Source of the DNA: Pseudomonas lalucatii
GTDB lineage: Bacteria; Pseudomonadota; Gammaproteobacteria; Pseudomonadales; Pseudomonadaceae
Reading direction: 5' to 3'
Assembly (NCBI RefSeq): GCF_018398425.1
Contig: NZ_JADPMV010000002.1
Span: forward strand, 1,479,001-1,543,000
DNA length: 64,000 nucleotides
Part shown: positions 1-9,159 of the stretch, piece after piece
How positions within the stretch are numbered: position 1 is the first letter of the stretch
Layout of the letters: the number at the start of each line of letters is the position of its first letter
Notes under the pieces: generated by a model
The model's input: only the letters and a program-made list of their open reading frames with translations
Told to the model about the DNA's origin: nothing
Database searches by the model: none
Position numbers and translations under genes: made by a program

Positions 1-145
1 TGCCGCTGTCGAGGATGCGTTGCAGGTCCTTGCCGCTGTTGAGCAGGAACCTGGTCTTCCAGAACGGGTGCTCCATCCAGGAGCCGCACAGCTCATGGAT
101 GTACATGCCTTGGAGCAGCTCGGTGACGGGAATGCGTTTGAGCAC
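1..145 (-). CDS. HD-GYP-type phosphodiesterase, N-terminal fragment (partial)
   Basis: Only the first 48 codons are in the window, and the gene runs off the left edge. The visible peptide starts VLKRIPVTELLQGMYIHEL and continues with CGSWMEHPFWKTRF. This is the hallmark of the DUF3391 domain that precedes HD-GYP cyclic-di-GMP phosphodiesterase domains. I chose the GTG at 143-145 because family members begin M-L-K-R-I-P; a GTG four codons upstream (155-157) is the alternative. No strong ribosome site is visible. The HD-GYP catalytic domain itself lies outside the window, so activity is inferred from the family. Confidence 0.7.
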   Translation of the reverse strand, partial: MLKRIPVTELLQGMYIHELCGSWMEHPFWKTRFLLNSGKDLQRILDSG

Positions 146-312
146 GGCGATGACCACTGCGCGGACCGATGACCGGAGTAAGCATAAGCCAAAGACGCGA
201 AAGGCAAGCTCCGCGCAGGGGATTTTCGCCCGCCTTGCGGTGCGGCGGCTTGGAGGGCGTGACCGGCCTGCTTATCATGGCCGGCCCCGTGCCGCGCCCA
301 CAAGGAGTTGCC

Positions 313-1230
313 ATGCGCCGCCCGCTGACCGGCCTGAGCGTCACCCTGCTGCTGCTGCTCAACACCTTGCTGCTGATCGGCCCGCTGCTGCTGATCGCCC
401 TCGGCAAGTTCGTCCTGCCCGGCCGCCGCCTCAAGGCCGCCAGTTCGCGCGGGGTGATGTGGGTGGCGGAGACCTGGGCGGAGCTGAACAAGCTGATCTT
501 CGCCCGCCTGCTGCCCACGGTGTGGGACATCCGCGGCGGCGGCGCGCTGCGCCAGGACACCTCCTACCTGGTGATCAGCAATCACCAGTCCTGGGTCGAC
601 ATCCCCGCCCTGGTGCAGGCGTTCAACCGCAAGACGCCCTACTTCAAGTTCTTCCTCAAGCAGCAGCTGATCTGGGTACCCCTGCTCGGCCTGGCCTTCT
701 GGGCCCTCGACTACCCCTTCATGAAGCGCTACTCCAAGGCCTTCCTGGCCAGGCATCCCGAGCTCCAGGGCCAGGACCTGGCCATCACCAGGCGCGCCTG
801 CGAGAAATTCCGCGAGCTGCCGGTGACCGTGGTCAACTACCTGGAGGGCACCCGCTTCACCCCGGCCAAGCACGCCCAGCAGCAGTCGCCCTACCGCTAC
901 CTGCTGAAGCCCAAGGCCGGCGGCGTGGCCTTCGTCCTCGCCGCCCTGGGTGAACAGCTGGATGCGGTGCTGGACGTCACCCTGGTCTACCCGGGCCAGG
1001 GCATACCCGGTTTCTGGGCGCTGATCAGCGGTCAGGTGCCGCGGGTGATAATCGACATTCGCACGCGCCCCCTCGACCCGGCGCTGTACCAGGGCGACTA
1101 CGAGAACGACGGCGAGTTTCGCCGCCAGGTACAGGACTGGGTCAGCCAGCTGTGGCACGAGAAGGACGAGCGCATCGCCCGCTTGCGCGAAGAGGCCGCG
1201 GCCGCGACGGCGCGCCCGGCCGACGCCTAG
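313..1230 (+). CDS. PlsC-type 1-acylglycerol-3-phosphate acyltransferase (YihG-like)
   Basis: Inner-membrane acyltransferase of 305 aa that probably transfers a fatty acyl chain to lysophosphatidic acid or a related acceptor. A hydrophobic N-terminal segment (about residues 10-32) is followed by the family HX4D motif, NHQSWVD (His91, Asp96), and the acceptor-binding EGTR (178-181). Length and the EGTRFTP motif fit the YihG branch better than short PlsC. The ATG at 313 is preceded by AAGGAG at 302-307; the reading frame stays open upstream to 169 but without family sequence. It is a single gene converging on fdhA, with a shared terminator between them. Confidence 0.85.
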   Translation: MRRPLTGLSVTLLLLLNTLLLIGPLLLIALGKFVLPGRRLKAASSRGVMWVAETWAELNKLIFARLLPTVWDIRGGGALRQDTSYLVISNHQSWVDIPALVQAFNRKTPYFKFFLKQQLIWVPLLGLAFWALDYPFMKRYSKAFLARHPELQGQDLAITRRACEKFRELPVTVVNYLEGTRFTPAKHAQQQSPYRYLLKPKAGGVAFVLAALGEQLDAVLDVTLVYPGQGIPGFWALISGQVPRVIIDIRTRPLDPALYQGDYENDGEFRRQVQDWVSQLWHEKDERIARLREEAAAATARPADA

Positions 1231-1271
1231 AGCCTGCGACCCAGGGGCTGCGGCATTAGCCTCGCCGGATA

Positions 1272-1303
1272 GAAAAAGGGCGGCCCGAGGGCCGCCCTTT
1301 TTT
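1272..1303. terminator. Bidirectional intrinsic terminator
   Basis: Nine-base GGGCGGCCC/GGGCCGCCC arms with a GA loop (1278-1297) are flanked by an A-run on the left and a T-run on the right. It can therefore end both the acyltransferase (+) and the fdhA operon (-). Confidence 0.9.
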
Positions 1304-1320
1304 ACTTAGCGCACCTGGAC

Positions 1321-2520
1321 TCAGGCGGCGCCGAACAGCTTGTGCGGGTCCATGACGAATTTCTTCGGCACGCCGGCATCGAACTCGTGGTAGCCCTTCG
1401 GCGCGTCGTCCAGGCTGATCACTTCGACGCCGACGATCTCGGCGATGTTGATGCGGTCCCACATGATCGCCTGCATCAGCTGGCGGTTGTACTTCATCAC
1501 CGGGGTCTGGCCGGTGTGGAAGCTGTGCGACTTGGCCCAGCCCAGGCCGAAGCGGATGCTCAGCGCACCCTTCTTCGCCGCGGCGTCCACCGCACCCGGA
1601 TCGTCGGTGACGTACAGGCCCGGGATACCGATGTTGCCGGCCACGCGGGTGACCTGCATCAGCGAGTTGAGCACGGTGGCCGGAGCCTCGTGCTGCACGC
1701 CGTCGTGGCCATGGCCACGGGCTTCGAAGCCCACGCAGTCGACCGCGCAGTCGACTTCCGGCTCGCCCAGCAGGGCGGCGATCTGGTCGGCCAGCGGAAT
1801 GTCCAGGGACAGGTCGGCGATCTCGAAGCCCACCGCCTTGGCATGGGCCAGGCGCACCGGGTTGACGTCGCCGACGATGACCACGGCGGCGCCGAGCAGG
1901 CGGGCCGAGGCGGCTGCGGCCATGCCGACCGGACCGGCGCCGGCGATGTAGACGGTGCTGCCCGGGCCGACGCCGGCGGTGACCGCGCCGTGGTAACCGG
2001 TTGGCAGGATGTCGGACAGGCAGGTCAGGTCACGGATCTTCTCCATGGCCTTGTCGCGATCCGGCAGCTTGAGCAGGTTGAAGTCGGCGTAGGGCACCAT
2101 CACGTATTCGGCCTGGCCACCGGTCCAGTCGCCCATGTCGACGTAGCCGTAGGCACCGCCGGCGCGGGCCGGGTTGACGGTCAGGCAGACACCGGTGTGC
2201 TGCTCCTTGCAGCTGCGGCAGCGGCCGCAGGCGACGTTGAACGGTACCGAGACCAGGTCGCCGATCTGCATGCGCTCGACGTCACGGCCCTTCTCGATCA
2301 CCTCACCGGTGATCTCGTGGCCCAGCACCAGACCGACCTGGGCGGTGGTGCGTCCGCGCACCATGTGCTGGTCGGAGCCGCAGATGTTGGTGGACACCAC
2401 GCGCAGGATCACGCCGTGCTCGATCTTCTTGCCGCGCGGGTCCTGCATTTTCGGATAGTCGATCTTCTGGACTTCGACCTTGCCTTGACCCAGATAGACG
2501 ACACCACGATTACCAGACAT
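1321..2520 (-). CDS. fdhA: Glutathione-independent formaldehyde dehydrogenase
   Basis: Zinc-dependent medium-chain dehydrogenase of 399 aa that oxidises formaldehyde to formate with NAD. It disposes of the formaldehyde released by sarcosine and dimethylglycine demethylation. Visible features are the catalytic-zinc region TNICGSDQH and GHE, the structural-zinc cysteine cluster CGRCRSCKEQHTGVC, and a Rossmann turn AGAGPVGMAAAA. The length matches P. putida FdhA. The start ATG (2518-2520) follows AAGGAG about 8 nt upstream. It is the last gene of the glyA-soxBDAG-purU-fdhA series and sits just before a strong terminator. Confidence 0.95.
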   Translation of the reverse strand: MSGNRGVVYLGQGKVEVQKIDYPKMQDPRGKKIEHGVILRVVSTNICGSDQHMVRGRTTAQVGLVLGHEITGEVIEKGRDVERMQIGDLVSVPFNVACGRCRSCKEQHTGVCLTVNPARAGGAYGYVDMGDWTGGQAEYVMVPYADFNLLKLPDRDKAMEKIRDLTCLSDILPTGYHGAVTAGVGPGSTVYIAGAGPVGMAAAASARLLGAAVVIVGDVNPVRLAHAKAVGFEIADLSLDIPLADQIAALLGEPEVDCAVDCVGFEARGHGHDGVQHEAPATVLNSLMQVTRVAGNIGIPGLYVTDDPGAVDAAAKKGALSIRFGLGWAKSHSFHTGQTPVMKYNRQLMQAIMWDRINIAEIVGVEVISLDDAPKGYHEFDAGVPKKFVMDPHKLFGAA

Positions 2521-2684
2521 AGGTAGTTCTCCTTTGTTGTTGTGGATACAAAGGCGCGACCGACGGCCACGCGGCCTTGCACTTGGAGCCTTGTTCAGCT
2601 GCTGGAGAGACCGCCGACAGGCCGAGCGGTACTGCCTCTCCGTTGCGTTGCCATGCCACCGGCGCCAACCGGCGGCAGGATTCG

Positions 2685-3548
2685 TTAAGGGTTCAGCACC
2701 ACGGTGCGGTTGGCGTTGAGGAACACGCGCCGCTCGATGTGGTAGCCAACGGCCTTGGCCAGGGTCAGGCACTCGATGTCGCGGCCCTTGGCGATCAGGT
2801 CTTCCGGATAGTGGGCGTGGTCCACCGTCTCCACGCCCTGGGCGATGATCGGCCCCTCGTCGAGGTGGTCGTTGACGTAGTGGGCGGTGGCGCCGACCAG
2901 CTTGACGCCCTTCTGATAGGCCTGGTGGTAGGGCTTGGCGCCCTTGAAGCCGGGCAGCAGCGAGTGGTGGATGTTGATCGCCCAGCCGTCCAGGCGGCGG
3001 CACAGCTCGGGCGAGAGCACCTGCATGTAGCGGGCGAGCACGACCAGCTCCGCGCCGCTTTCCTCGATCACCTCGAGCACCTTGCGCTCCTGCGCCGGCT
3101 TGTCGTTGGGGTCGAGGGGAAAGTGGTAGTAGGGAATGTCGTGCCAGCGCGCCAGCGGCTCCAGGTCGGGGTGGTTGGACACCACGGCCACCACGTCCAT
3201 GGCCAGTTGGCCGATGCGCTGGCGGTAGAGCAGGTCGTTGAGGCAGTGGTCGGCCTTGGACACCATCAGCACCACCTTGGTCCGGTAGCCCGGCGGGGTG
3301 AGCTCGGTGTGCATGCCGAAGGGCGCCAGGCGCTCGGCGAGGATGGCGCGGAAGCTGGTCTCGTCGAAGCCGGCCGGGACGCGGAACTCGACGCGGATGA
3401 AGAAGTGCGCGGCCAGCCGGTCGTCGAACGAGTGGTGTTCGGTGACGTAGCACTGCTGCTCGTAGAGCAGGCGCGTCACCGCATCCACGGTGCCGAGCAG
3501 GCTCGGACAATGGGCGGTGAGTATCCAGGTATCAGGGGTACGGCTCAT
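2685..3548 (-). CDS. purU: Formyltetrahydrofolate deformylase
   Basis: Hydrolyses 10-formyl-THF to THF and formate in the cytoplasm, regenerating free THF for sarcosine oxidase, which loads a methylene group onto it. The 287-aa protein has an N-terminal ACT domain (about 5-80) and a formyltransferase-fold catalytic domain with NIHHSLLPGFKGAKPYHQA and a downstream Asp-Glu-Gly segment (DEGPII). The ATG at 3546-3548 has GGGAGAA upstream. It lies 116 nt after soxG and 164 nt before fdhA, in the same order as the P. aeruginosa sarcosine operon. Confidence 0.95.
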   Translation of the reverse strand: MSRTPDTWILTAHCPSLLGTVDAVTRLLYEQQCYVTEHHSFDDRLAAHFFIRVEFRVPAGFDETSFRAILAERLAPFGMHTELTPPGYRTKVVLMVSKADHCLNDLLYRQRIGQLAMDVVAVVSNHPDLEPLARWHDIPYYHFPLDPNDKPAQERKVLEVIEESGAELVVLARYMQVLSPELCRRLDGWAINIHHSLLPGFKGAKPYHQAYQKGVKLVGATAHYVNDHLDEGPIIAQGVETVDHAHYPEDLIAKGRDIECLTLAKAVGYHIERRVFLNANRTVVLNP

Positions 3549-3664
3549 GGCGTTCTCCCATGCGGCATGGACCAGGGTTGACGTCGGCCGAAGCGCTGCC
3601 CGCCAACCCTCTCGGTGGAGCTCGGGAACGCGGCGCCGGCTAGCGTCGCTGCGCTCCTGCAGCC

Positions 3665-4294
3665 CTAGGCCTTGATCGCCAGACCGTACTCGGCGCTGGC
3701 GTCCTGCAGCCACAGCCAGACGTAGTCGGAGAAGCTGCGGCGCACCAGCAGTTCCCAGGTGTCCTCGCCGGTATGGCGGATCACCAGCTGGCTCTTGGCG
3801 AAGGCGGTGCCGACCGCCTTGCCCACCGGGAAGTTGCTCGGATGCACGTCGTAGATGCTCGACTTCATCAGCACTTCGCGGGCCTTGGGGCCGCTCAGTT
3901 CGAGAATGGTCTGGCCGCCACTGACGTTGACGATGGCGATGTGCTGCCCTTCCAGGGCGGCGCGCAGCTTCTGCTCGGTGGCGAACTCTTCGCCGCTCGG
4001 CACGATCAGCAGCCACTCGTCCGGGCTCAGCCACTGCAGCGAGGTCTCGCCCTTGGCCACCAGGGTCAGGGCCACCGGCAGCTCCAGGCCCAGGGCCTTG
4101 TGCACGCCGCCGGCGAACTTGGCGTCGTCGGCGTCGCCGCGCAGGATCAGGTGGCCGAGCAGCTTCTTCTCGCGCAGGGTCACCCCGGCGTTGCTCTTGC
4201 CCTTGCGTGCCAGCTCGTCGAGACCGGCGTGGAACAGCGGGGACTCGGCCTTGCCGGCATCGGGGCGCTGCTTGTAGACGTTGATCGCGGTCAT
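3665..4294 (-). CDS. soxG: Sarcosine oxidase gamma subunit
   Basis: 209-aa non-catalytic subunit of heterotetrameric sarcosine oxidase, related to the GcvT/aminomethyltransferase fold. Family-like segments include LSPDEWLLIVPSGEE and the C-terminal YVWLWLQDASAEYG. It directly follows soxA with a 75-nt gap. Function rests on operon position and length (about 200 aa in other SoxG proteins). Confidence 0.92.
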   Translation of the reverse strand: MTAINVYKQRPDAGKAESPLFHAGLDELARKGKSNAGVTLREKKLLGHLILRGDADDAKFAGGVHKALGLELPVALTLVAKGETSLQWLSPDEWLLIVPSGEEFATEQKLRAALEGQHIAIVNVSGGQTILELSGPKAREVLMKSSIYDVHPSNFPVGKAVGTAFAKSQLVIRHTGEDTWELLVRRSFSDYVWLWLQDASAEYGLAIKA

Positions 4295-4369
4295 GTTGTT
4301 AACCTGTCGCTAATGTCTGTTGACCTGGAGGAGCCGGTTGCCCGGCTCCTCGGGTTGGGTGCCGAAGGC

Positions 4370-7300
4370 TCAGATGTTCTGACGATCGCCTTTCGGGTCG
4401 TAGAACACCGGGCTGCAGATCTCCGCCTCGATCACGCTGCCATCGACCAGCGGTGCGTAGACCTTCTCGCCCATGCGCTTGAGACCGCCCTTGACCAGGG
4501 CCATGGCGAAGGAGTAGCCCATCGCCGCGCTCATGTAGCTGGAGGTCACGTGACCGACCATGGTCATGGGGATCGCCTGCTTCGGATCGAACACCAGCTG
4601 CGCGCCTTCCGGCAGCACCTTGTTCGGATCGACCGGCTTGAGGCCGACCAGCTGCTTGCGGTCTTCGCGCAGGCAGTCCTCGCGGTTCATGCCGCGCCAG
4701 CCGATCCAGGAGAACGGCTTGGTGCGACCGACGCACCAGCCCATGCCCAGATCGTCCGGGGTCACCGAACCGTCGGTGTCCTGGCCGACGATGATGAAGC
4801 CCTTCTCGGCGCGCAGCACGTGCATGGTCTCGGTGCCGTAGGGGGTCAGGTTGTACTTCTTGCCCGCCTCGGCGATCTGCTCCAGCACGCCCATGGCGTA
4901 GTCGGCCTGGACGTTGACCTCGTAGCTCAGCTCGCCGGTGAAGGAGATGCGGAACACCCGGGCCGGCACGCCGCCGACCTTGCCTTCCTTCCAGGTCATG
5001 AACGGGAAGGCGTCCTTGTCCAGGTCGATGTCGGTGACCTCGGCCAGCAGCTTGCGGCTGTTGGGGCCGGACAGGGTCAGGGTCGCCCAGTGGTCGGTGA
5101 CCGAGGTGAAGTACACCTTCAGCTCCGGCCATTCGGTCTGGTGGTAGATCTCCAGCCATTCCATCACCCGACCGGCGCCACCGGTGGTGGTGGTCATGAC
5201 GAAATGGTTGTCGGCCAGGCAGGCGGTCACACCGTCGTCGAAGACCATGCCGTCTTCCTTGCACATCAGGCCGTAGCGCGCCTTGCCAACATCCAGCTTG
5301 GTCCAGGCGTTGCTGTACACACGGTTGAGGAACTCGCGCGCATCCGGGCCCTGGATGTCGATCTTGCCCAGGGTCGAGGCATCGAGGATGCCGACGCTGT
5401 CGCGCACGGCCTTGCACTCGCGGGCCACGGCGGCGTGCAGGTCCTCGCCGTTCTTCGGGAAGTACCAGGGACGCTTCCACTGGCCGACGTCCTCGAACTC
5501 GGCGCCGTGCTTCAGGTGCCAGGCATGCAGCGCGGTGTAGCGCTTGGCGTCGAACAGCTCGCCGCAGTTGCGCCCGGCCACGGCACCGAAGGTCACCGGG
5601 GTGTAGTTCGGGCGGAACATGGTGGTGCCCATCTGCGGGATGCTGATGCCCATGGAACGGGCGGCGATGGCCAGACCGTTGATGTTGCCCAGCTTGCCCT
5701 GGTCGGTGCCGAAGCCCAGCGCGGTGTAGCGCTTGACGTGCTCGACCGACTCGAAGCCCTCGCGGGTGGCCAGTTCGATGCCGGCCGCGGTGACGTCGTT
5801 CTGCAGGTCGACGAACTGCTTCGGCGCCCGCGCGGTGGACTTGTCGTGGGGCACCTGGAACAGCGCGACGGCCGGCTCCTCGGTGCGCTTCTCGGTCTTC
5901 GGCAGGCTGCCGCTGACGGCCTTGAAGCCCGCTTCGGCGGCGGCCGAGGCGCCGGCCTCGAAGCCGTCGGCCAGGGCGTCGCCGAGGGCGAATACGCCGT
6001 TGACGGCGCCGGCGCACAGGCGCTTCTGGAAACCTTCACCCGGGACGAAGGCGAGGATGTCTTCGCGCCAGGTCGGCTTGCCGCCCAGGTGCGAGGCCAG
6101 GTGCACCACCGGGCTGTAGCCGCCGGAGCTGACGATCAGGTCGCAGTCCAGCACCTCACCGGGGCTGGTGACCTTGTGCTTGTTCAGGTCGATGGCGCAG
6201 ATGCGCGCACCGGTCACCCGCTTGCTGCCGCGGGCCTCGACCACGGCACTGCCGGTGAGGATACGCACGCCACGCTTGCGCGCTTCCTCGACCCAGGCAC
6301 CGCGCGGGTTGGGCCGCGCATCGGCGACGGCGACCACCTGCTGGCCGGCGTCCAGCCAGTCGAGCACCACGCGGTAGGCGTAGTCGTTGTTGGTCGACAG
6401 CACCAGCTGGCGGCCCGGCGCCACGCCGTAACGGCGCACGTAGGTGGACACCGCGTCGGCCAGCATGTTGCCCGGCACGTCGTTGTTGGCGTACACCAGC
6501 GGGCGCTCGTGGGCGCCGGTAGCCAGCACCACGCGCTTGGCCCGCACGCGGTGCATGCGCTGACGCACCTGGCCCATGGGGGCGATCTCGCCGAGGTGGT
6601 CGGTGAGGCGCTGGTGGATGGTGAGGAAGTTGTGGTCGTGGTAACCGTTGACCGTGGCCCGCGGCAGCAGGGTGACTTCGCTCATGCCCTGCAGCTCGGC
6701 GATGGCCGCGGCGGCCCAGTCGGCGGCCGGCTTGCCGTCGAGGGTCTCGCGGGTGGCCAGCAGGCTGCCGCCGAACTCTTCCTGCTCGTCGGCGAGGATC
6801 ACCCGGGCGCCGCTGCGCCCGGCGGCCAGGGCCGCGGCCAGGCCGGCGGGGCCGGAGCCGACCACCAGCACGTCGCAGTGCTGGTTCATGTAGTCGTAGC
6901 TGTCCGGGTCGTTCTCCCGCGGCGCACGGCCCAGGCCGGCGGCCTTGCGGATGTACTTCTCGTAGGTCAGCCAGAGGTTCTGCGGGTACATGAAGGTCTT
7001 GTAGTAGAACCCCGGCGGCATCATCTTGCCGCCGACCTTGCCGAGAATCCCCATCAGGTCGTTGTTGACGTTCGGCCAGCCGTTGGTGCTGGTCGCCACC
7101 AGGCCGCTGTACAGCGCCTGCTGGGTGGCGCGCACGTTGGGGATCTGCGCCGCCTCGGTGGAGCCGATCTGCAGCACGGCGTTGGGCTCTTCGGCGCCGG
7201 CGGCGACGATGCCGCGCGGACGCGAGTACTTGAAGCTGCGGCCGACGATGTCGACGCCGTTGGCCAGCAGCGCGGCGGCCAGGGTGTCGCCGGCGAAGCC

Positions 7301-7387
7301 CTGGTAGCTCTGGCCGTTGAACGTGAAGGTCAAAGGCTGGCTGCGATCGACGCGCCCGCCCTGGGAGAGACGATTGACCTGGCTCAT
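4370..7387 (-). CDS. soxA: Sarcosine oxidase alpha subunit
   Basis: 1005-aa large subunit of the cytoplasmic tetrameric sarcosine oxidase, which converts sarcosine, O2 and THF to glycine, H2O2 and methylene-THF. Visible domains are an N-terminal ferredoxin-like Sox domain (1-100), a dinucleotide-binding domain with VVGSGPAG (175-182), and a C-terminal aminomethyltransferase-type THF domain. Full family length. Its ATG (7385-7387) overlaps the soxD stop by 4 nt (ATGA), so the two are translationally coupled. Confidence 0.96.
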   Translation of the reverse strand: MSQVNRLSQGGRVDRSQPLTFTFNGQSYQGFAGDTLAAALLANGVDIVGRSFKYSRPRGIVAAGAEEPNAVLQIGSTEAAQIPNVRATQQALYSGLVATSTNGWPNVNNDLMGILGKVGGKMMPPGFYYKTFMYPQNLWLTYEKYIRKAAGLGRAPRENDPDSYDYMNQHCDVLVVGSGPAGLAAALAAGRSGARVILADEQEEFGGSLLATRETLDGKPAADWAAAAIAELQGMSEVTLLPRATVNGYHDHNFLTIHQRLTDHLGEIAPMGQVRQRMHRVRAKRVVLATGAHERPLVYANNDVPGNMLADAVSTYVRRYGVAPGRQLVLSTNNDYAYRVVLDWLDAGQQVVAVADARPNPRGAWVEEARKRGVRILTGSAVVEARGSKRVTGARICAIDLNKHKVTSPGEVLDCDLIVSSGGYSPVVHLASHLGGKPTWREDILAFVPGEGFQKRLCAGAVNGVFALGDALADGFEAGASAAAEAGFKAVSGSLPKTEKRTEEPAVALFQVPHDKSTARAPKQFVDLQNDVTAAGIELATREGFESVEHVKRYTALGFGTDQGKLGNINGLAIAARSMGISIPQMGTTMFRPNYTPVTFGAVAGRNCGELFDAKRYTALHAWHLKHGAEFEDVGQWKRPWYFPKNGEDLHAAVARECKAVRDSVGILDASTLGKIDIQGPDAREFLNRVYSNAWTKLDVGKARYGLMCKEDGMVFDDGVTACLADNHFVMTTTTGGAGRVMEWLEIYHQTEWPELKVYFTSVTDHWATLTLSGPNSRKLLAEVTDIDLDKDAFPFMTWKEGKVGGVPARVFRISFTGELSYEVNVQADYAMGVLEQIAEAGKKYNLTPYGTETMHVLRAEKGFIIVGQDTDGSVTPDDLGMGWCVGRTKPFSWIGWRGMNREDCLREDRKQLVGLKPVDPNKVLPEGAQLVFDPKQAIPMTMVGHVTSSYMSAAMGYSFAMALVKGGLKRMGEKVYAPLVDGSVIEAEICSPVFYDPKGDRQNI

Positions 7388-7710
7388 ACGGTTGCTCCTT
7401 GGCCGGCAGTCTTCTTCGCGGCGACGCTGGCCTCAGTCACGCTGGGGCGCTCGCCGATCTTGTAGGTCTCGAGGATTTCGTAGCTCACCGTGTGGCGAGT
7501 GACGTTGAAGTACTTGCGGCAGCCGGCGGCGTGCACCCACAGCTCGTGGTGGATGCCGCGCGGGTTGTCGCGGAAGAACAGGTACTCGCCCCACTCCTCG
7601 TCGGTGCAGGCATTGGGGTCCAACGGGCGCGCGATGTGCGCCTGGCCGCCGGCGTGATATTCCTCTTCGGAACGCAGCTCGCCACAGTGGGGGCAGAAGA
7701 TATGCAGCAT
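7384..7710 (-). CDS. soxD: Sarcosine oxidase delta subunit
   Basis: Small zinc-binding subunit of 108 aa. The N-terminal CPHCG pair (Cys6/Cys9) and conserved WGEYLFFRDNPRG are typical of SoxD. It sits between soxB and soxA and overlaps soxA by four bases. The upstream 55-nt gap to soxB holds a short palindrome described separately. Confidence 0.95.
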   Translation of the reverse strand: MLHIFCPHCGELRSEEEYHAGGQAHIARPLDPNACTDEEWGEYLFFRDNPRGIHHELWVHAAGCRKYFNVTRHTVSYEILETYKIGERPSVTEASVAAKKTAGQGATV

Positions 7711-7736
7711 GGTCGGTACCTCCAGAAAACATTCCT

Positions 7737-7757
7737 CCCTCTCCCACCGGGAGAGGG
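7737..7757. repeat. REP-like palindrome between soxB and soxD
   Basis: CCCTCTCCC/GGGAGAGGG arms of 9 bp with a 3-nt loop. The same arm sequence recurs before the DUF5943-type gene (38948-38970) and after dgcA (41627-41647). It is therefore a dispersed palindromic element; inside an operon it could act as an mRNA-stabilising or attenuating hairpin. Confidence 0.7.
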
Positions 7758-7765
7758 GGCCAATA

Positions 7766-9016
7766 TCAGTGCGCCACCCCGGCCGCGCCGTGTTCGTCGA
7801 TCAGCGCGCCATTGTGGAAGCGCTCGATGGCGAACGGCTTGGCCAGCGGGTGCATCTCGCCCTTGGCCAGGCTCGCGGCGAACACGTGGCCCGAGCCCGG
7901 CGTCGCCTTGAAGCCGCCGGTGCCCCAACCGCAGTTGAAGAACAGGTTCGGCACCGGGGTCTTGGCGATGATCGGGCAGGCGTCCGGCGTGGTGTCGACG
8001 ATGCCGCCCCACTGGCGGTTCATGCGCACCCGCGAGAGGATCGGGAACAGCTCGACGATGGCCTGCAGGGTGTGCTCGATGGTCGGGTAGGAACCGCGCT
8101 GGCCGTAGCCGTTGTAGCCGTCGATGCCGGCGCCGATGACCAGGTCGCCCTTGTCCGACTGGCTGATGTAGCCGTGCACGGCGTTGGACATGATCACGCT
8201 GTCGATGATCGGCTTGATCGGCTCGGACACCAGCGCCTGCAGCGGGTGGGATTCGAGCGGCAGGCGGAAGCCGGCCAGCTTGGCCATGTGCCCGGAGTTA
8301 CCGGCGGTGACCACGCCGACGCGCTTGCCGCCGATGAAGCCGCGGCTGGTCTCGACGCCGATGCACACACCGTTTTCCTTGCGGAAGCCGATCACTTCGG
8401 TCTGCTGGATCAGGTCCACGCCCAGGGCGTCGGCGGCGCGGGCATAGCCCCAGGCCACCGCATCGTGACGGGCGACGCCGCCGCGACGCTGCAGCGAGGC
8501 GCCCATCACCGGGTAACGGGTGTTCTTGCTGCAGTCCATGAAGGGAATCAGTTCCTCGACCTGCTTGGCGTTGAGCACCTCGCCGTCGATGCCGTTGAGG
8601 CGGTTGGCGCTGACCCGGCGCTCGATGTCGCGCATGTCCTGCAGGGTGTGGCCGAGGTTGAAGACGCCGCGCTGGGAGAACATGACGTTGTAGTTGAGGT
8701 CCTGGGACAGGCCTTCCCACAGCTTCATGGCATGCTCGTACAGCTGCGCCGACTCGTCCCACAGGTAGTTGGAGCGCACGATGGTGGTGTTGCGCGCGGT
8801 GTTGCCGCCGCCCAGCCAGCCCTTCTCGATGACCGCGACGTTCTTCACGCCGAACTCTTTGGCCAGGTAGTAGGCGGTGGCCAGGCCGTGGCCGCCACCG
8901 CCGACGATGATCACGTCGTAGACCGGCTTGGGCGTCGGGTTGCGCCACATGCGCTGCCAGTTCTCGTGGTGGCTGAAGGAATGCTTGAGCAGGCCGAAGC
9001 CGGAATAACGTTGCAT
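7766..9016 (-). CDS. soxB: Sarcosine oxidase beta subunit
   Basis: 416-aa flavoprotein subunit of the DAO/glycine-oxidase family and the site of sarcosine oxidation. An ADP-binding motif IIVGGGGHG (36-44) precedes [12 protein letters not shown], the region around the covalent flavin site in this family, and the C-terminal [16 protein letters not shown] closes the FAD site. The ATG at 9014-9016 is preceded by an AGGAGCAT-like site. It is the first sox gene, 143 nt after glyA. Confidence 0.96.
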   Translation of the reverse strand: MQRYSGFGLLKHSFSHHENWQRMWRNPTPKPVYDVIIVGGGGHGLATAYYLAKEFGVKNVAVIEKGWLGGGNTARNTTIVRSNYLWDESAQLYEHAMKLWEGLSQDLNYNVMFSQRGVFNLGHTLQDMRDIERRVSANRLNGIDGEVLNAKQVEELIPFMDCSKNTRYPVMGASLQRRGGVARHDAVAWGYARAADALGVDLIQQTEVIGFRKENGVCIGVETSRGFIGGKRVGVVTAGNSGHMAKLAGFRLPLESHPLQALVSEPIKPIIDSVIMSNAVHGYISQSDKGDLVIGAGIDGYNGYGQRGSYPTIEHTLQAIVELFPILSRVRMNRQWGGIVDTTPDACPIIAKTPVPNLFFNCGWGTGGFKATPGSGHVFAASLAKGEMHPLAKPFAIERFHNGALIDEHGAAGVAH

Positions 9017-9159
9017 AGGGATGCTCCTGAAATCTGTTCCCCGGGCCCTCCGCGAGGAGGGCTAGGGTTGAGGGAACGCTTGCGGGCCTTGGCGTGGCTG
9101 CTGCCCGCCGCCTCCCTCATCCGCCCGGCGGACTCGGCGCCCGCCGGGAAAGGGAAAAC

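Noticed and set aside
3773..7465. Very long open frame (1230 codons) on the plus strand opposite the sox genes
   Set aside because: Shadow of high-GC codon bias: it runs antisense to soxG/soxA/soxD, has no family motifs and is low-complexity (Gly/Ala/His/Val/Gln-rich).
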